Shown: piece after piece, positions 12,901-26,322 of the stretch
Layout of the letters: the number at the start of each line of letters is the position of its first letter
How positions within the stretch are numbered: the first letter of the stretch is position 1
From: Cyclina sinensis
Taxonomy: Eukaryota; Mollusca; Bivalvia; Venerida; Veneridae
DNA: 64,000 bases
Reading direction: 5' to 3'
Assembly: GCA_012932295.1 (NCBI GenBank)
Contig: JAAONU010000003.1
Coordinates: forward strand, 30,800,361-30,864,360
The notes under the pieces: model-generated
What the model was told of the DNA's origin: nothing
Seen by the model: the letters and a program-made list of their open reading frames with translations, nothing else
Databases searched by the model: none
Translations under genes and position numbers: made by a program

Positions 12901-15900
12901 AGGCCAAAACACTTATTTTTTATGTTGTCATTAAAATTCACAATACAAAATCTGGATGAATTTCAGTACATGTACGTAGTAAGTAAAATATACCTACTTA
13001 ATTGAAGTCAAAAATCAGTATAATTGAAAATTTAGATGATAGTCCTAATTGAAATTATGTTTCTGTGGCAAGAAGATTCTCCCTTCTGTTGTTCAAAATG
13101 AATTTACATTAATAGAAAAGTATGCAGAAAAAAAAGCTTAATAACCTTGAAATGTGTAGGCTCACACAGTTGTCTTAAATGTCAATATGATCACTAGAGT
13201 TATGGTTTTCCTTATTTTGGTATGTGAAAATATGAGCTGCAATTAGTCTGATTGACCATAATCTGCCTATCGAAAAATATAGTTTCAGGTCATTCTACTT
13301 CCTTTTGTCATCATTTTACAAGATTCAGTAAGGGGAGAGAATTTGTGATACATTCTAATGTCAGTGTGATCAGTATAGTTATTGTTTTCATTATTAAAAC
13401 ATGTAAAAGTATAAACTACAGCAAATCTGAGTCTTATTTGTAGCCTGTCTGAAATAAGGAGATAAAGGTCAAAATATTTAACATTAAAATTCAAGAATGA
13501 AAATCTAGATAAATTTCAATACTGCCATAAGTATAGTCAATGTAAAATTCAGTAAAAAGGTAAATTCTGTATAGTGAGATACATTTTGATAACATTATGA
13601 TGTCATTATCTTAAGCAGAGTTATTTTCATAATTAAAACAAGTTTGTGTAAAAGTTTAAGTGTCTTAAAAACCAATTCTTATTTGTAATCTGTCTGAAAT
13701 AAGGAGTTAAAGATCAAAACACTTACCATCTTTTAAACAAGGATAGAACATCCAGATAAATTTCAATACTGCCATAAGTAAAATATACTGCCTTATTTAT
13801 AGTTTAAAATTTGTATAATGAAAAAAGTGAGAGTAAAGGTTTCTCTCCAAAATCATGTTTCCAGTGAGAACGTTCTGCTTTTCTGTTGTTCAAAATGTAT
13901 TAAAGTTTTTGGAAAAGTATGCAGAAAATGCAACCCTTAAGGTTTGACGACTCAAACAGTTGTCTTATGTCATTATGATCATCAGAGTTATGGATTCTCT
14001 TATATCTTAATGTGTTTTTATGAGGATGTATTCAAATGTATAAGCTGCAATAAATTTAATTGACATAATCTGCCTGCCCTAAAATGTAGTTTAAGATCAT
14101 TATACTGATCTCTGTTGTCATCAGGTTATGACAGGTCAATTTAAATTCAGTACTGTGAGATACATTGATGTACTTTTTAAATTCAGTATGGTGAGATACA
14201 TTCTGGTGTTAGTATGATTAACAGAGTTACTTTTAACCTAATTAAAAAAAGTTTATGTAAAAGTTTAAACTGCAGAAAATCCGATTCTTATTTTAATTCA
14301 GAATAGAAATTATCTAGACAAATTTTAATACTGCCAAAATTAAAATATACTGTCTTATTTGTAGTCTAAAATAATTATAATTTAAAAGTGAGAGTTAGGG
14401 TTTCTAACTAAAATAATGTTTCCAGTAAGAACATTCTGCCTTTCTCTTGTTCAAAATGTATTTAAGTGTTTGGAAAAGTATGTAGAAAAAATAACCTTAA
14501 GGTTCTGAAGACTTAAATAGTTGTCTAATGTCATTATTATCATTAAAGTTATAGGTTCTCTTGTCCTAATATATCTTTATGAGGATGTATTCAAATGTAT
14601 GAGTTGCAATAAATTTAATTGACATTATCTGCCTGCCCTAAAATGTAGTTTAAGATCATTATACTGACCTCTGTTGTCATCAAATTACAACAGGTCAGTT
14701 TAAATTCAGTACTGTGAGATATGTTGATGTACTTTTTAATGTCAGTGTAATAAACAGAGATACGGTTTCCATTATTAAAAACACGTTTTTGTAAAAATTT
14801 AAGCTGCAGCAAAATTAAATCTGATTGTTATTTGTAGCTTGTCTGAAATGAGCAGTAAAAGGCCAAAACACTTATTTTTATGTTGTTATTAAAATTCACT
14901 ATACAAAATCTGGATGAATTTCAGTACATGTAGTAAGTAAAATATACCTCCTTAATTGAAGTCAAAAATCAGTATAATTGAAAATTTAGATAATAGTCCT
15001 AATTGAAATTATGTTTCTGGCAAGAAGATTCTGCTTTCTGTTGTTCAAAATGTATTTACATTTCTAGAAAAGTATGCAGAAAAAAAATCTTAATAACCTT
15101 AAAGTGTGTAGGCTCAAACAGTTGTCTTAAATGTCAATATGATCACCAGAGTTATGGTTTTCCTTATTTTGGTATGTGAAAATATGAGCTGCAATTAGTC
15201 TGATTGACTATAATCTGCCTATCGAAAAATATAGTTTCAGGTCATTCTACTTCCTTTTGTCATCATTTTACAAGATTCAGTAAGGGGAGATAATTTGTGA
15301 TACATTCTAATGTCAGTGTGATCAGTATAGTTATTGTTTTCATTATTAAAACATGTAAAAGTATAAACTACAGCAAATCTGAGTCTTATTTGTAGCCTGT
15401 CTGAAATAAGGAGATAAAGGTCAAAATATTTAACATTAAAATTCAAGAATGAAAATCTAGATAAATTTCAATACTGCCATAAGTATAGTCAATGTAAAAT
15501 TCAGTAAAAAGGTAAATTCTGTATAGTGAGATACATTTTGATAACATTATGATGTCATTATCTTAAGCAGAGTTATTTTCATAATTAAAACAAGTTTGTG
15601 TAAAAGTTTAAGTGTCTTAAAAACCAATTCTTATTTGTAATCTGTCTGAAATAAGGAGTTAAAGATCAAAACACTTACCATCTTTTAAACAAGGATAGAA
15701 CATCCAGATAAATTTCAATACTGCCATAAGTAAAATATACTGCCTTATTTATAGTTTAAAATTTGTATAATGAAAAAAGTGAGAGTAAAGGTTTCTCTCC
15801 AAAATCATGTTTCCAGTGAGAACGTTCTGCTTTTCTGTTGTTCAAAATGTATTAAAGTTTTTGGAAAAGTATGCAGAAAATGCAACCCTTAAGGTTTGAC

Positions 15901-18520
15901 GACTCAAACAGTTGTCTTATGTCATTATGATCATCAGAGTTATGGATTCTCTTATATCTTAATGTGTTTTTATGAGGATGTATTCAAATGTATAAGCTGC
16001 AATAAATTTAATTGACATAATCTGCCTGCCCTAAAATGTAGTTTAAGATCATTATACTGATCTCTGTTGTCATCAGGTTATGACAGGTCAATTTAAATTC
16101 AGTACTGTGAGATACATTGATGTACTTTTTAAATTCAGTATGGTGAGATACATTCTGGTGTTAGTATGATTAACAGAGTTACTTTTAACCTAATTAAAAA
16201 AAGTTTATGTAAAAGTTTAAACTGCAGAAAATCCGATTCTTATTTTAATTCAGAATAGAAATTATCTAGACAAATTTTAATACTGCCAAAATTAAAATAT
16301 ACTGTCTTATTTGTAGTCTAAAATAATTATAATTTAAAAGTGAGAGTTAGGGTTTCTAACTAAAATAATGTTTCCAGTAAGAACATTCTGCCTTTCTCTT
16401 GTTCAAAATGTATTTAAGTGTTTGGAAAAGTATGTAGAAAAAATAACCTTAAGGTTCTGAAGACTTAAATAGTTGTCTAATGTCATTATTATCATTAAAG
16501 TTATAGGTTCTCTTGTCCTAATATATCTTTATGAGGATGTATTCAAATGTATGAGTTGCAATAAATTTAATTGACATTATCTGCCTGCCCTAAAATGTAG
16601 TTTAAGATCATTATACTGACCTCTGTTGTCATCAAATTACAACAGGTCAGTTTAAATTCAGTACTGTGAGATATGTTGATGTACTTTTTAATGTCAGTGT
16701 AATAAACAGAGATACGGTTTCCATTATTAAAAACACGTTTTTGTAAAAATTTAAGCTGCAGCAAAATTAAATCTGATTGTTATTTGTAGCTTGTCTGAAA
16801 TGAGCAGTAAAAGGCCAAAACACTTATTTTTATGTTGTTATTAAAATTCACTATACAAAATCTGGATGAATTTCAGTACATGTAGTAAGTAAAATATACC
16901 TCCTTAATTGAAGTCAAAAATCAGTATAATTGAAAATTTAGATAATAGTCCTAATCGAAATTATGTTTCTGGCAAGAAGATTCTGCTTTCTGTTGTTCAA
17001 AATGTATTTACATTTCTAGAAAAGTATGCAGAAAAAAAATCTTAATAACCTTAAAGTGTGTAGGCTCAAACAGTTGTCTTAAATGTCAATATGATCACCA
17101 GAGTTATGGTTTTCCTTATTTTGGTATGTGAAAATATGAGCTGCAATTAGTCTGATTGACTATAATCTGCCTATCGAAAAATATAGTTTCAGGTCATTCT
17201 ACTTCCTTTTGTCATCATTTTACAAGATTCAGTAAGGGGAGATAATTTGTGATACATTCTAATGTCAGTGTGATCAGTATAGTTATTGTTTTCATTATTA
17301 AAACATGTAAAAGATTAAACTACAGCAAATCTGAGTCTTATTTGTAGCCTGTCTGAAATAAGGAGTTAAAGGTCAAAATATTTGCCATTAAAATTCAAGA
17401 ATGAAAATCTAGATAAATTTCAATACTGCCATAAGTATAGTCAATGTAAAATTCAGTAAAAAAGTAAATTCTGTATAGTGAGATACATTTTGATAACATT
17501 ATGATGTCATTATCTTAAGCAGAGTTATTTTCATAATTAAAACAAGTTTGTGTAAAAGTTTAAGTGGCAGAAAATTTGATTCTTATTTGTCTGAAATAAG
17601 GAGTTAAAGGTCAAAACACTTATCATCTTTTAAACAAGGATAGAAAGTCTAGATAAATTGCAGTACTGCCATAAGTAAAATATACTGCCTTATTTATAGT
17701 CTAAAATAAGTATAATTTAAAAGTGAGAGTAAGGGTTTCTAACTAAAATCATATTTACAGTAAGAACAATCTGCCTTCTGTTGTTCAGAATGTATTTAAG
17801 TGTTTGGAAAAGTATGTAGAAAAAAATAACCTTAAGGTTCTGAAGGTTCAAACAGTTATCTAATGTCATATTGATCATCAGAGTTAAAGTTTTCCTTATT
17901 TTGATATATTTCGATTTGTTTGTGATGATATGAACTGCAGTAAGTCAAAATTAACAATACATAAACAAAATGTCTACCCCCTAACCAACAGGGTAAATTC
18001 AACAAAAGTGTGTTAAACTTATATAATAAATATTTAATACTTTCATGTTTCCTCTTTTAAAAAAGTAACTGTCTTGTTATAAACATGTGAAAATATGAGC
18101 TGCAGTAAATGTCACTGGTATGTTTTGTGAATGTAGAACTAGGAAAGGTCATAATACTTATTTTGTAATAACCAAATTTTACAAAATAAGGTCAAAATAA
18201 ATTCAGAACAGTAGGATACATGGCCTGAATAGTGTTCTAATAAAATGATTTGCAGGGTTGTGGTTTGACTATAATAATTTCTTTCCACGATTACATGATT
18301 ATGTGTAAGTGCAATAAATCTATTTAGTATGTATAGCCTGTCTGAACCTTGTTCAAGTTGGTCAGAACAATCCTGCCTTGATTCTTCATTATGAATTTCA
18401 ATAGCTTATTTTAATATAATACTTAAATAGTTGTCTTAAGTCAGTTAACTTTGTTTAAAGGTAAGAGTTATGGTTTCCCTAACAAAATCATCACAGAAAG
18501 TATGTAGAGAAATAATCCCA
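9900..18520. repeat. Degenerate ~240-bp satellite array
   Basis: Recurring blocks are GTCTGAAATAAGGAGTTAAA, AATACTGCCATAAGTAAAAT, TCTGTTGTTCAAAATGTATT and ATTATGATCATCAGAGTTAT. The 'CAGAGTTAT' block recurs at about 11747, 11995, 12227, 13373, 13616, 13984 and 14223, with typical spacing of 210-250 bp. Monomers fall into subtypes and are old, except within the 13210-17310 duplication. No coding sequence is credible in it. Confidence 0.8.
13210..17310. repeat. Recent 1952-bp tandem duplication (higher-order repeat of about 8 monomers)
   Basis: 13210-15161 is repeated at 15162-17113 with only scattered substitutions and the same 1952-bp offset throughout. Examples are the blocks at 13285/15237 and 14615/16567. 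High similarity then continues about 200 bp into a third, more diverged copy. Sample differences are a C/T at 13256 against 15208 and T/C near 15004 against 16956. 1952/8 is 244, matching the monomer. Confidence 0.9.
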
Positions 18521-18870
18521 AGAGAGCTACCTCAAATCTGGATAGATCTTGTATCATTTCCAAAACTTGAAGACTGGTAAAAAATTGATCATGTGACAGC
18601 ACAGCATTGTCTGGATAACTGCTTAAATACTCTGATTACTTGTTACCTTTGCTTCAAATTACTTTACACATTTGCCCTGTATCTCAGGTGCATTAGCAAC
18701 TACAAAATAATCAGCTGCGTCCTTTAACATTGCTTGTGCCAACCTTTACATTGCCTTTTCAAACCTTTACATTGCTTTTCCAAACCTTTATAATTATACT
18801 TTCTCACTGTCTTTTGTATCTTAGAGACTAGCAGTCACAAGTCCAAGTAACTTCCAAAACATGCATCATG
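18521..18870. other. Spacer with short direct repeats
   Basis: AT-rich DNA between two satellites. It contains three near-copies of an AACCTTTACATTGC motif at about 18740-18800. No gene seen. Confidence 0.4.
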
Positions 18871-21800
18871 TTGACTTCAGGTCATATCAAATGAAAAAAA
18901 AAAACACATACCCCGGTAGAACACTTTGCCTTCTGAACATTGAAACTAATGGCACCACCTAGCAGCAGTCTACACCCGCCCATTATATCAGTATATATAA
19001 ATCCTGTCCAGCTGAACATCTGTGATCCCACATAATGTCTTGCCTCAAGTAACAAATTTTGTCCTTCAAACAAACCTTGTGGTTCAAAGGCGTATCTCAA
19101 GACAGCATAGCACAGGCATACTGTTTGAAACTTCACGACTGGTTTACTTGTGATTTGGACTTGTGCATCCCACCCCTTGGTCTTCCCCTGATACACAAAA
19201 CATTTTTTCACACTAAACCATTACCAGAATCCTTTACATTTCCCCAATTACCATACAGCACACATCACACTCAAATTTAACCCCAACCCCTTTCCAGCCC
19301 TGGTCTTCCCCTGATCCACAGAACTTTTTTCACACTAGACATTGAATTCTCCGCTTCCACTCCATACCTCATTCACAAAGGACACATAACATTCAATTGG
19401 CCCACCAGACCCACAAAACCCCATCCCCTGGTCTTTACTGCCTTACAAAACATATAACACAGTTTTTATCACCAGTATCCTCACAGCTCTTCCTGCCCTT
19501 ATCCATAATGCACATGTCATTTTCAAATCTACCCCTCCTCCAACCTGCCCACATATGACTTTAATCATCTCCCTGTTTCACAAAGCACATTTAAATTTAC
19601 ACTCCCAATCCCCATGCCATCCCCTGGTCTTTCCATGATCCACAGAACATATTTCACACTAAACATAACCAGAATCCTCCTCATTTCCCCTATGACGATA
19701 CAGCAAACACCACACTCAAATTTTACCACCAACCCCAACCCAACCCAGGTTTTTCCCTGATCCAAAGAACATTTTTTCACACCAGAAATTACCTATATCC
19801 TCCCCTACTGCTCCTTACCTCATTCACAAAGCACACGTAGCATTTAAATCGGCCTACCAGACCCACCAACCCACCCCCCCCTTTGGCTTTACTGCCTTAC
19901 AAAACGTATAACACAGTTTTTATCACCAGTGTCCTCACAACTCTTTCTGCCCTTATCCACAGTGCACAAGTCATTTTCAGATCTACCCCTCCTCCAACCC
20001 GCCCACATACGACTACGGTCATCTCCCTGTTTCATGAGGCACATTCAAATTTACACTCCCAATCCCCATGCCATCCCCTGGTCTTTCCCTGATCCACAAA
20101 ACATTTTTTTCACACTAAACATAACCAGAATCCTCCTCATTTCCCCTATTATGATACAGCACACACCACACTCAAATTTTACCACCAACCCAAACCCAAC
20201 CCTGGTTTTCCCCTGATCCAAAGAACATTTTTTCACACCAGACATTACCTATATCCTCCCCTACTGCTCCATACCTCATTCACAAAGCACACGTAGCATT
20301 TAAATCGGCCTACCAGACCCACCACCCCCCCTCCCCCCCCCCCCCCCCCCTGGTCTTTACTGCCTTACAAAACATATAACACAGTTTTTGTCACCAGTAT
20401 CCTCACAACTTCATGCCCCTATCCATAATGCACATGTCATTTTCAAATCTACCTGTCCTCCAACCTGCCCACATATGAGTTTAATCATCTCCCTGTTTCA
20501 CAATCCCCCTGGTCTTTCCCTGATCCACAAAACTTTTTTTCACAATAAACTTAACCAGAATCCTCTCATTTCCCCAATTACCTAATAGTACACATCACAC
20601 TCAAATTTAACCCCCAACCCCAACCCAACCCTGGTCTTTCCTTGATCCACAGAACATATTTCACACTAAACATTACCTTAAAATATCCTCCCCTACTGCT
20701 AAATACCTCATTCACAAAGCACACATAACATTTCAGTTGGCCTACCAGACCCACCCCATCCCCTCCCCCGGTCTTCAGATTCAAATTTACACCACCACCC
20801 TAATCCCTATCCCACCCATGGTCTTTCCCTGACCAACAAAACATTTTTTTGTCACACTAAACATTACCAGAAAATTCCCAAGTTACCATACAGCATACAT
20901 CACACTCAAATTTTACCAAGAGAGGTCTTCCCCTGATCTACAGAAAATAATTAACTCCTCCTTCCCTGAATAACAAGTACAAATTACATTCAAAGTAACC
21001 CACTGCCACCTGAAACATTACCAGTATTCTCCCCAGCCCTCCTTACCAAAGTCACAAAGTGCATTCAAATTTACCACTCTATCCTACCCCACCCAGTGTT
21101 TTTCCCTGATTTACAAAAAAAATCACATATTAAATTTCCAGTATCTTTTACAACCCCCTCCTTCCGCAATCAACAAAGTTTACATTAAGATTTACCCCCA
21201 AAGCCCATTCCTTCCCTGGTCTATCCCTGATCCACAAAACATACTTCTCACAAAACATAATGACTATCAGTCCCCTCCTTCCTCAATCCACACAGCACCA
21301 TGTCATGTTACATTTGAATTTAGGCCTGCTCCCAGCATCTCATTAAAGACAACCTGTATCCTCTCCACCACTCCTTCCATGATTCATAATGTACATATCA
21401 CATTCAGAGTAAATCCACCCCCACCCACACACATCCTAAACTTTACCAATATCCTCTGCCAACCCTCCTGCCCCAATCCACACAGCACATATAACATTCA
21501 AATTTACACGCAAGCCCTACCCACCAGTCTCTCCCTAATCCAAAAATATTTTCCACACTACACATAACCAGTATCTTCCCCACCCTCCTTCCACAATCCA
21601 CAAAACACATGTCACATTCAAATTAATCCTTCCCCAAATACCCACCCCAGATATAACTAGTGTCCTTCCCAACCCCTCCTTCACCAATCCACGAAGCACA
21701 CATCACATTCAAATTTACCCAACTGGGCTTTTCCTGATTCACAAACGTATTTCACTCTAAACATTGCAGTTATCCTCTCCCACCCCTCCTTCCCCAACCT

Positions 21801-22180
21801 ACAGAGTACATTTCACATTCCAGTTTATGCCTCCTCCCTGAGCCTCCCTGAACATTACCTTTATCCTCCCAACCCCTCTATCCCTGATTCACAAAACACA
21901 CATTCAGAGCAACTCCCAAACTCTACTCCACCCCCCAGTCTTTTCCTGTTCCACAGAACATATTTCAAACTCTCCTACTTACCTTCTTCCCCAAAGCACA
22001 TTTCACATTCAAATTTTCACCTCATCCTCCCTAAACATTATGAACATTCTCTCCTACTCCCCCTTCCTTGATAAACAAGGCACACATATTCAAATTAACA
22101 CATTTCAACAGTATAAGCCACACTTATAATGCCCAGATTTCTCACAAACCATTACTTATTTCTTCTTACCCTGATCTATA
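18870..22180. repeat. C-rich, G-poor satellite with ~450-bp higher-order unit
   Basis: The + strand is strongly asymmetric (A, C and T, very little G). Subunits of about 100-135 bp carry GGTCTTTCCCTGATCCACA, TTTTTTCACACTAAACATTA and CACACTCAAATTTAACC. The larger unit recurs at about 19174, 19628, 20079 and 20512, with the landmark TTACTGCCTTACAAAACATA at about 19437, 19890 and 20359. Downstream of 20900 copies decay to isolated 'CCTTCCnCAATCCACAAAGC' units. Open frames here are period artefacts. Confidence 0.85.
20333..20350. repeat. Homopolymer run of 18 C
   Basis: Eighteen consecutive C, preceded by C7-T, inside the C-rich satellite. The length is likely to be unreliable in any assembly. 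Confidence 0.9.
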
Positions 22181-22860
22181 AACCAAATTTCACTTTCAAA
22201 CTGACTGCCTTCCCTCACTCTTTATGCTTAAACCAGACATTTGTTTGCTAGGCACTGCCTATCGACAAAACATATTTTACTTGTTAATTGACTGCAGTTC
22301 GTAATTTTGATTCCCATATCAGCATTCATCCTTAGAATGCATTACCCCAGCCCTGTTCATCACTGATTCAAAATGTAAGAAGTCACTACCACACAATTTT
22401 GAATTGAATCCCCTAGCTTCCCCATCACAAGGTCTGCATTAATTTTGATGTGTTCAGAAATTGACTGCTGAATGTTTTAAACCACACCTCTTCAAACACC
22501 TGCCTCTTGCACATTAAACAAATTCTGAACAAGCAGAACTTTTAAGTACTCATCTGCCAGGTCTGACGAGATATTCATTCATCCATTCATTCATTCATAT
22601 TTTGGCTTGTGACTATAAGGACCTTTATATCTTAATATTGAAGTCTGATTTAGGTTAAGTTTTAAGACCATTTAAACTTTAGTTTAAGCTTTAGTTAAGC
22701 TTTAGTTAAAGAACCATTTGGGGACTGTATTGGCTTTAGTAATTAGCATTTTAGGACCATTATGGTTATTGTTATGGAATGTTATGGCTTACTGTTAAGG
22801 ATGATTATGTTTTATTCTTAGGATCATTTTGGCTTTTACTTTTATAACCACGTTGGCTTT
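22181..22860. repeat. Spacer, CATT microsatellite and TTAGTTAAGC-type short repeats
   Basis: A CATT/CATC tetranucleotide run lies at 22573-22598. From about 22625 to 22870 short motifs such as GGCTTTAGT, TTTAGTTAAGC and TTAGGACCATT recur irregularly, leading into the 278-bp repeat. 22181-22570 shows nothing else. Confidence 0.6.
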
Positions 22861-23935
22861 AAGGACTATTTGGGCATTAGTTTCAGAACATAAAGAAATA
22901 AAATAATCAAACTTCTTTAACTAAACCACTACTCTAAACTAAACTAAAAATAAATTAAGAATTAAACTGATAAAAGCAGATTTGGTAAAAACAACTTAAA
23001 ATAATATAATACTTAAAGATAAAATAAAATATAATAAACTGAACTGAAATAACAAACATTACAAAAATTAACTTTAATGTTTTCCCTTTTTAATAGAAAA
23101 GAATTAAAGTATCTCTTTTAGGACTTTATTGGCTTTACTTTTAGGACTATTTTGGTGTTAGTTTCAGAACATTAAAATCTAAATATTTATACTTCATTGA
23201 ACTAAACCACTGTACTAAAGTTGAAAAAATATGAACTGAACTAAGTTTAAACAATAAATAAAAACCAGGTTAAATATAAATAAAGAGAAAAAAATAAAAT
23301 ACTGAAAGATGAAATAAAATAAACTAAACTTAAAAAACACTTAACAAAAATTAACTTTAATGTTTTCCGTTTTAGAAAAGGAAGTATTTCTTTAAGGACC
23401 ATATATGCTTTACTTGAAGGACTATTTTGGCGTAAGTTTCTTAAAATTTAAACTTTATTGAACTAAACCACTTAAGTAAACTAAACAAAAATAGAACAAA
23501 AAATTAAATAAGAGCAGATTAAGTAAAAAGGTTTAAAGAAAAGAATAAAATACTATCAGATAAAATAGAATGAAATAAACCTAATTTAAATAACAGACGT
23601 AACAAAAAATAACTTTATGTTTTTACCGTCCTATTTAATAGAAAAGTTTTAGGACCATATTGGCTTTACTTAAGGACAATTTTGGCATTCGTCTCAGAAC
23701 TGTAAAATCTAAAAATTTAATTAATTGAACTAAACAAAAATAGATCAAGAACCAAAATAACCTAAAACAACAAAATAAAAAAACAGATTAAGTAATAACT
23801 GTTAAAAGAAAAGAATAAAATATTATCAGATAAAATAAAATGAAGTAAACTTAATTTAAGTAACAGACATAGCAAAAATTTAACTTTAATGTTTAAACTT
23901 TTAAATAGCAAAGAAAGTACCTGAATTTATAAATT
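22860..23935. repeat. ~278-bp tandem repeat, four copies
   Basis: The landmark GGACTATTTTGGNNTTAGTTTC or a variant appears at about 22866, 23144, 23421 and 23677. Each copy has AACTAAACCACT, a purine/A-rich middle with many AAAATAAAAT tracts, and AACTTTAATGTTTTCC. Extremely A-rich on the + strand. No coding sequence. Confidence 0.75.
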
Positions 23936-24627
23936 ATAATACCAAAATTAATATAATTTCATTAGAAAATAGAAAAAATCATGTAAGAGGGTTCGATTCC
24001 TTCCCTAGGCTTATTTAACTTTCTGGTGAAAAAGAGGACAGATTGCCTAGTGGTCCTGCATGGTTTTTATTGGCTGTATAGTTACATAATTTCTATCAAG
24101 AACCTACAGGATTAATGTATTTTTTTGGTGTCAGAAACTATGTATCAATGAAAATTAAGTAATACAAAATTTAGTAAGTTAATTATGCAAAATGTTTTTT
24201 AACTAAATAATCGGTTTGAAAAGTTCTTCAGATCATGGCAAGAATTCTCATCTTGGTTGACTATCGTACCAACACTGAGGGTAAAACAACTGTTACTTCT
24301 CAATGATTTTTGGTCATGGGTTTGAGCAATGCTTCAAATAGGGCTTGACAAGAAAATACGCAGTTTCTTTCAGGAGTTTATGGCCTAGTGCTAGATTATC
24401 TAGATTGATGGTAGAATAATTATGTAAATTAGTACTTCCTAAATGCTTAAATAGTATAGGAATTTGTTAAAGGGTCTTTACAGCTTTTGTCTTCACTTGA
24501 ATTAAAATCATAAAATAAGGAGAATTTAGTACAAGTACTGTTTTAAAGTGCAGAATATTTACTTATCTTTTCAGTGGTTGCCTTCTCAGTAAATATTATG
24601 TTTGAAGGTTCAGAGAAAAAGTGGTTG

Positions 24628-24770
24628 AAGGGTAGCTAGAGCCTGTACTGGACACCTAATCTAATAACAGAGGTACCTGGTTCAAGTCCAGCAACAGATG
24701 AGAGTCTCCGGTGACTTGAAGCATTCCCAATTTATGTGTCACTGGTATCTGTGAGGTTAAACAACTTTAT
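24628..24770 (+). mobile_element. tRNA-derived SINE remnant
   Basis: A tRNA-like head has a box A-like GGTAGCTAGAGCC and box B GGTTCAAGTCC at 24679-24689, then GAGTCTCCGGTGACTTGAAG. The anticodon arm is not well formed, so it is not a functional tRNA gene. 23940-24627 upstream is single-copy AT-rich DNA. Confidence 0.5.
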
Positions 24771-24857
24771 TCTTCAGTAAAAACTAGTAGTGAATCATTA
24801 TTTCTTGACCAAACAAACATCAGTGTTTTTTAAATTTGTCTAAAAGACATTTCTGTA

Positions 24858-25020
24858 CAGGGACAGTGGTCATGGGGTAAGGTACCTGACTCCTGATCTG
24901 GCTGTTGTTGGTTGAAATCCAACCAGAAGTGAGTCTGGAGTAGCTCTATGCATTTAACACTTCTGGTGGAACTACTGGTTTGAATGCAGAAAGCAGTCTT
25001 CAAGTTGGAGAAACATGTTG
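24858..25020 (+). mobile_element. Second tRNA-derived SINE remnant
   Basis: A tRNA-like head is present (ACAGTGGTCATGGGGTAAGG, then box B-like GGTTGAAATCC at 24910-24920), followed by GAGTCTGGAGTAGCTCTATG and CACTTCTGGTGGAACTACTG. It resembles the SINE 200 bp upstream only in layout. Confidence 0.45.
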
Positions 25021-26322
25021 CAAGACTTTGTTTAACAAAGTACTAAACTGTACAGAAATATCATATGTTTCTTATTCTTTTAATTAGTACAATATGTTTT
25101 GCAATTTTTTTTCTCCAAAAATCAAAGTTCAGTTACAAGTTCATCAAAGGATTGAACTTTAGTTGAAACTGTTCTTGCTTCTGCCATTTCAGATGAAATT
25201 GACTATCGACACAAATCACTGATCAACTTAAGTTGTAGAAAATTAATGGATAAGCTAGTAAACAGTGAAATGGCAATTGAGATCAAGTGCCCAGCTCTCA
25301 AATTTAACATTTTGAGTTTTAAACAAAGATACTGATATTTTCGCTGTTAAGACCAACATTCTAAAATTCAACAATGCCCTTCTCTCTTAGGGCCTGGTGT
25401 GTCCTAGCTGCAGTTGTGGCCAGTGTCTGCTTTCTCTTCCCTGGAAGATGCAAGTTTGAATGTAAAGTTGAGGATTTCAGAAATTCTTTTGTGAGTAGGA
25501 CTTTTTGTTTGAGCATTAGTTAAAACATTAAATAGCTGATGTCATGAGTTTTTAAAATCCAGTTTGGTCAGTAATTTGAGAGAACAGTTGAAGAAGAGAT
25601 TTAGAAAGTTTGAGTAATTTATCTAATAGAAAAAAATAGATTTTTGCTATCAAATAAAAGGCTTACTTTGAGGCAGAATACCAACATCTTTGACTGGAAT
25701 ATATTATCACAGCAAGTGTAAACTCTGGTCTTTGAGTTCTAATGCAATTATCCATTTTGTCAGCATCACACACTGGTTGAGATTTGAATGTAGGACATAC
25801 CAAACAAAGTACAAATGCCTGAACCTCTGAGCAAAAAGACAAGTGAAATGGTTTCTTATTTGTCATGTTGTCTAAAAGATCCATTTTATTCTTGATTATA
25901 AACATTATGTCAAACACTGATATTGTTGAAATAGAATCTGCTTTAGTAATTAAAACTTTTCTGCATTGTAACAGTTTGGGTTTTTAATTATGTTACAATT
26001 ACAACACACTTCTTTTCAGGAGACACACAGTTAAAGGGGGAAAATTGACTTGGACGACTGTATGATACCCCTTGAAAGTGTGTGGTGTAACAACTAGTAG
26101 CTAAGAACTGGAGTAATCAGAGATCACCAAGGAAAGCTTAATGGAACAGTCATAATTTCTTTAATGTTCATAACTGTTCTTAAAATATTATTCATTTGGT
26201 CAGTTTTAAACATTAAATAGAACTTACAATAAAATGTAAAACTTAAAAACTGAAAAAAGTTTTAAATTGTTTAATGTCAGACTTTATCTACTCAATGCAA
26301 GGGGAACAACTCAAATTTATTT

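Noticed and set aside
13285..16764. Duplicated pairs of 65-69 codon frames
   Set aside because: Identical because of the 1952-bp duplication, not because of protein-level constraint.
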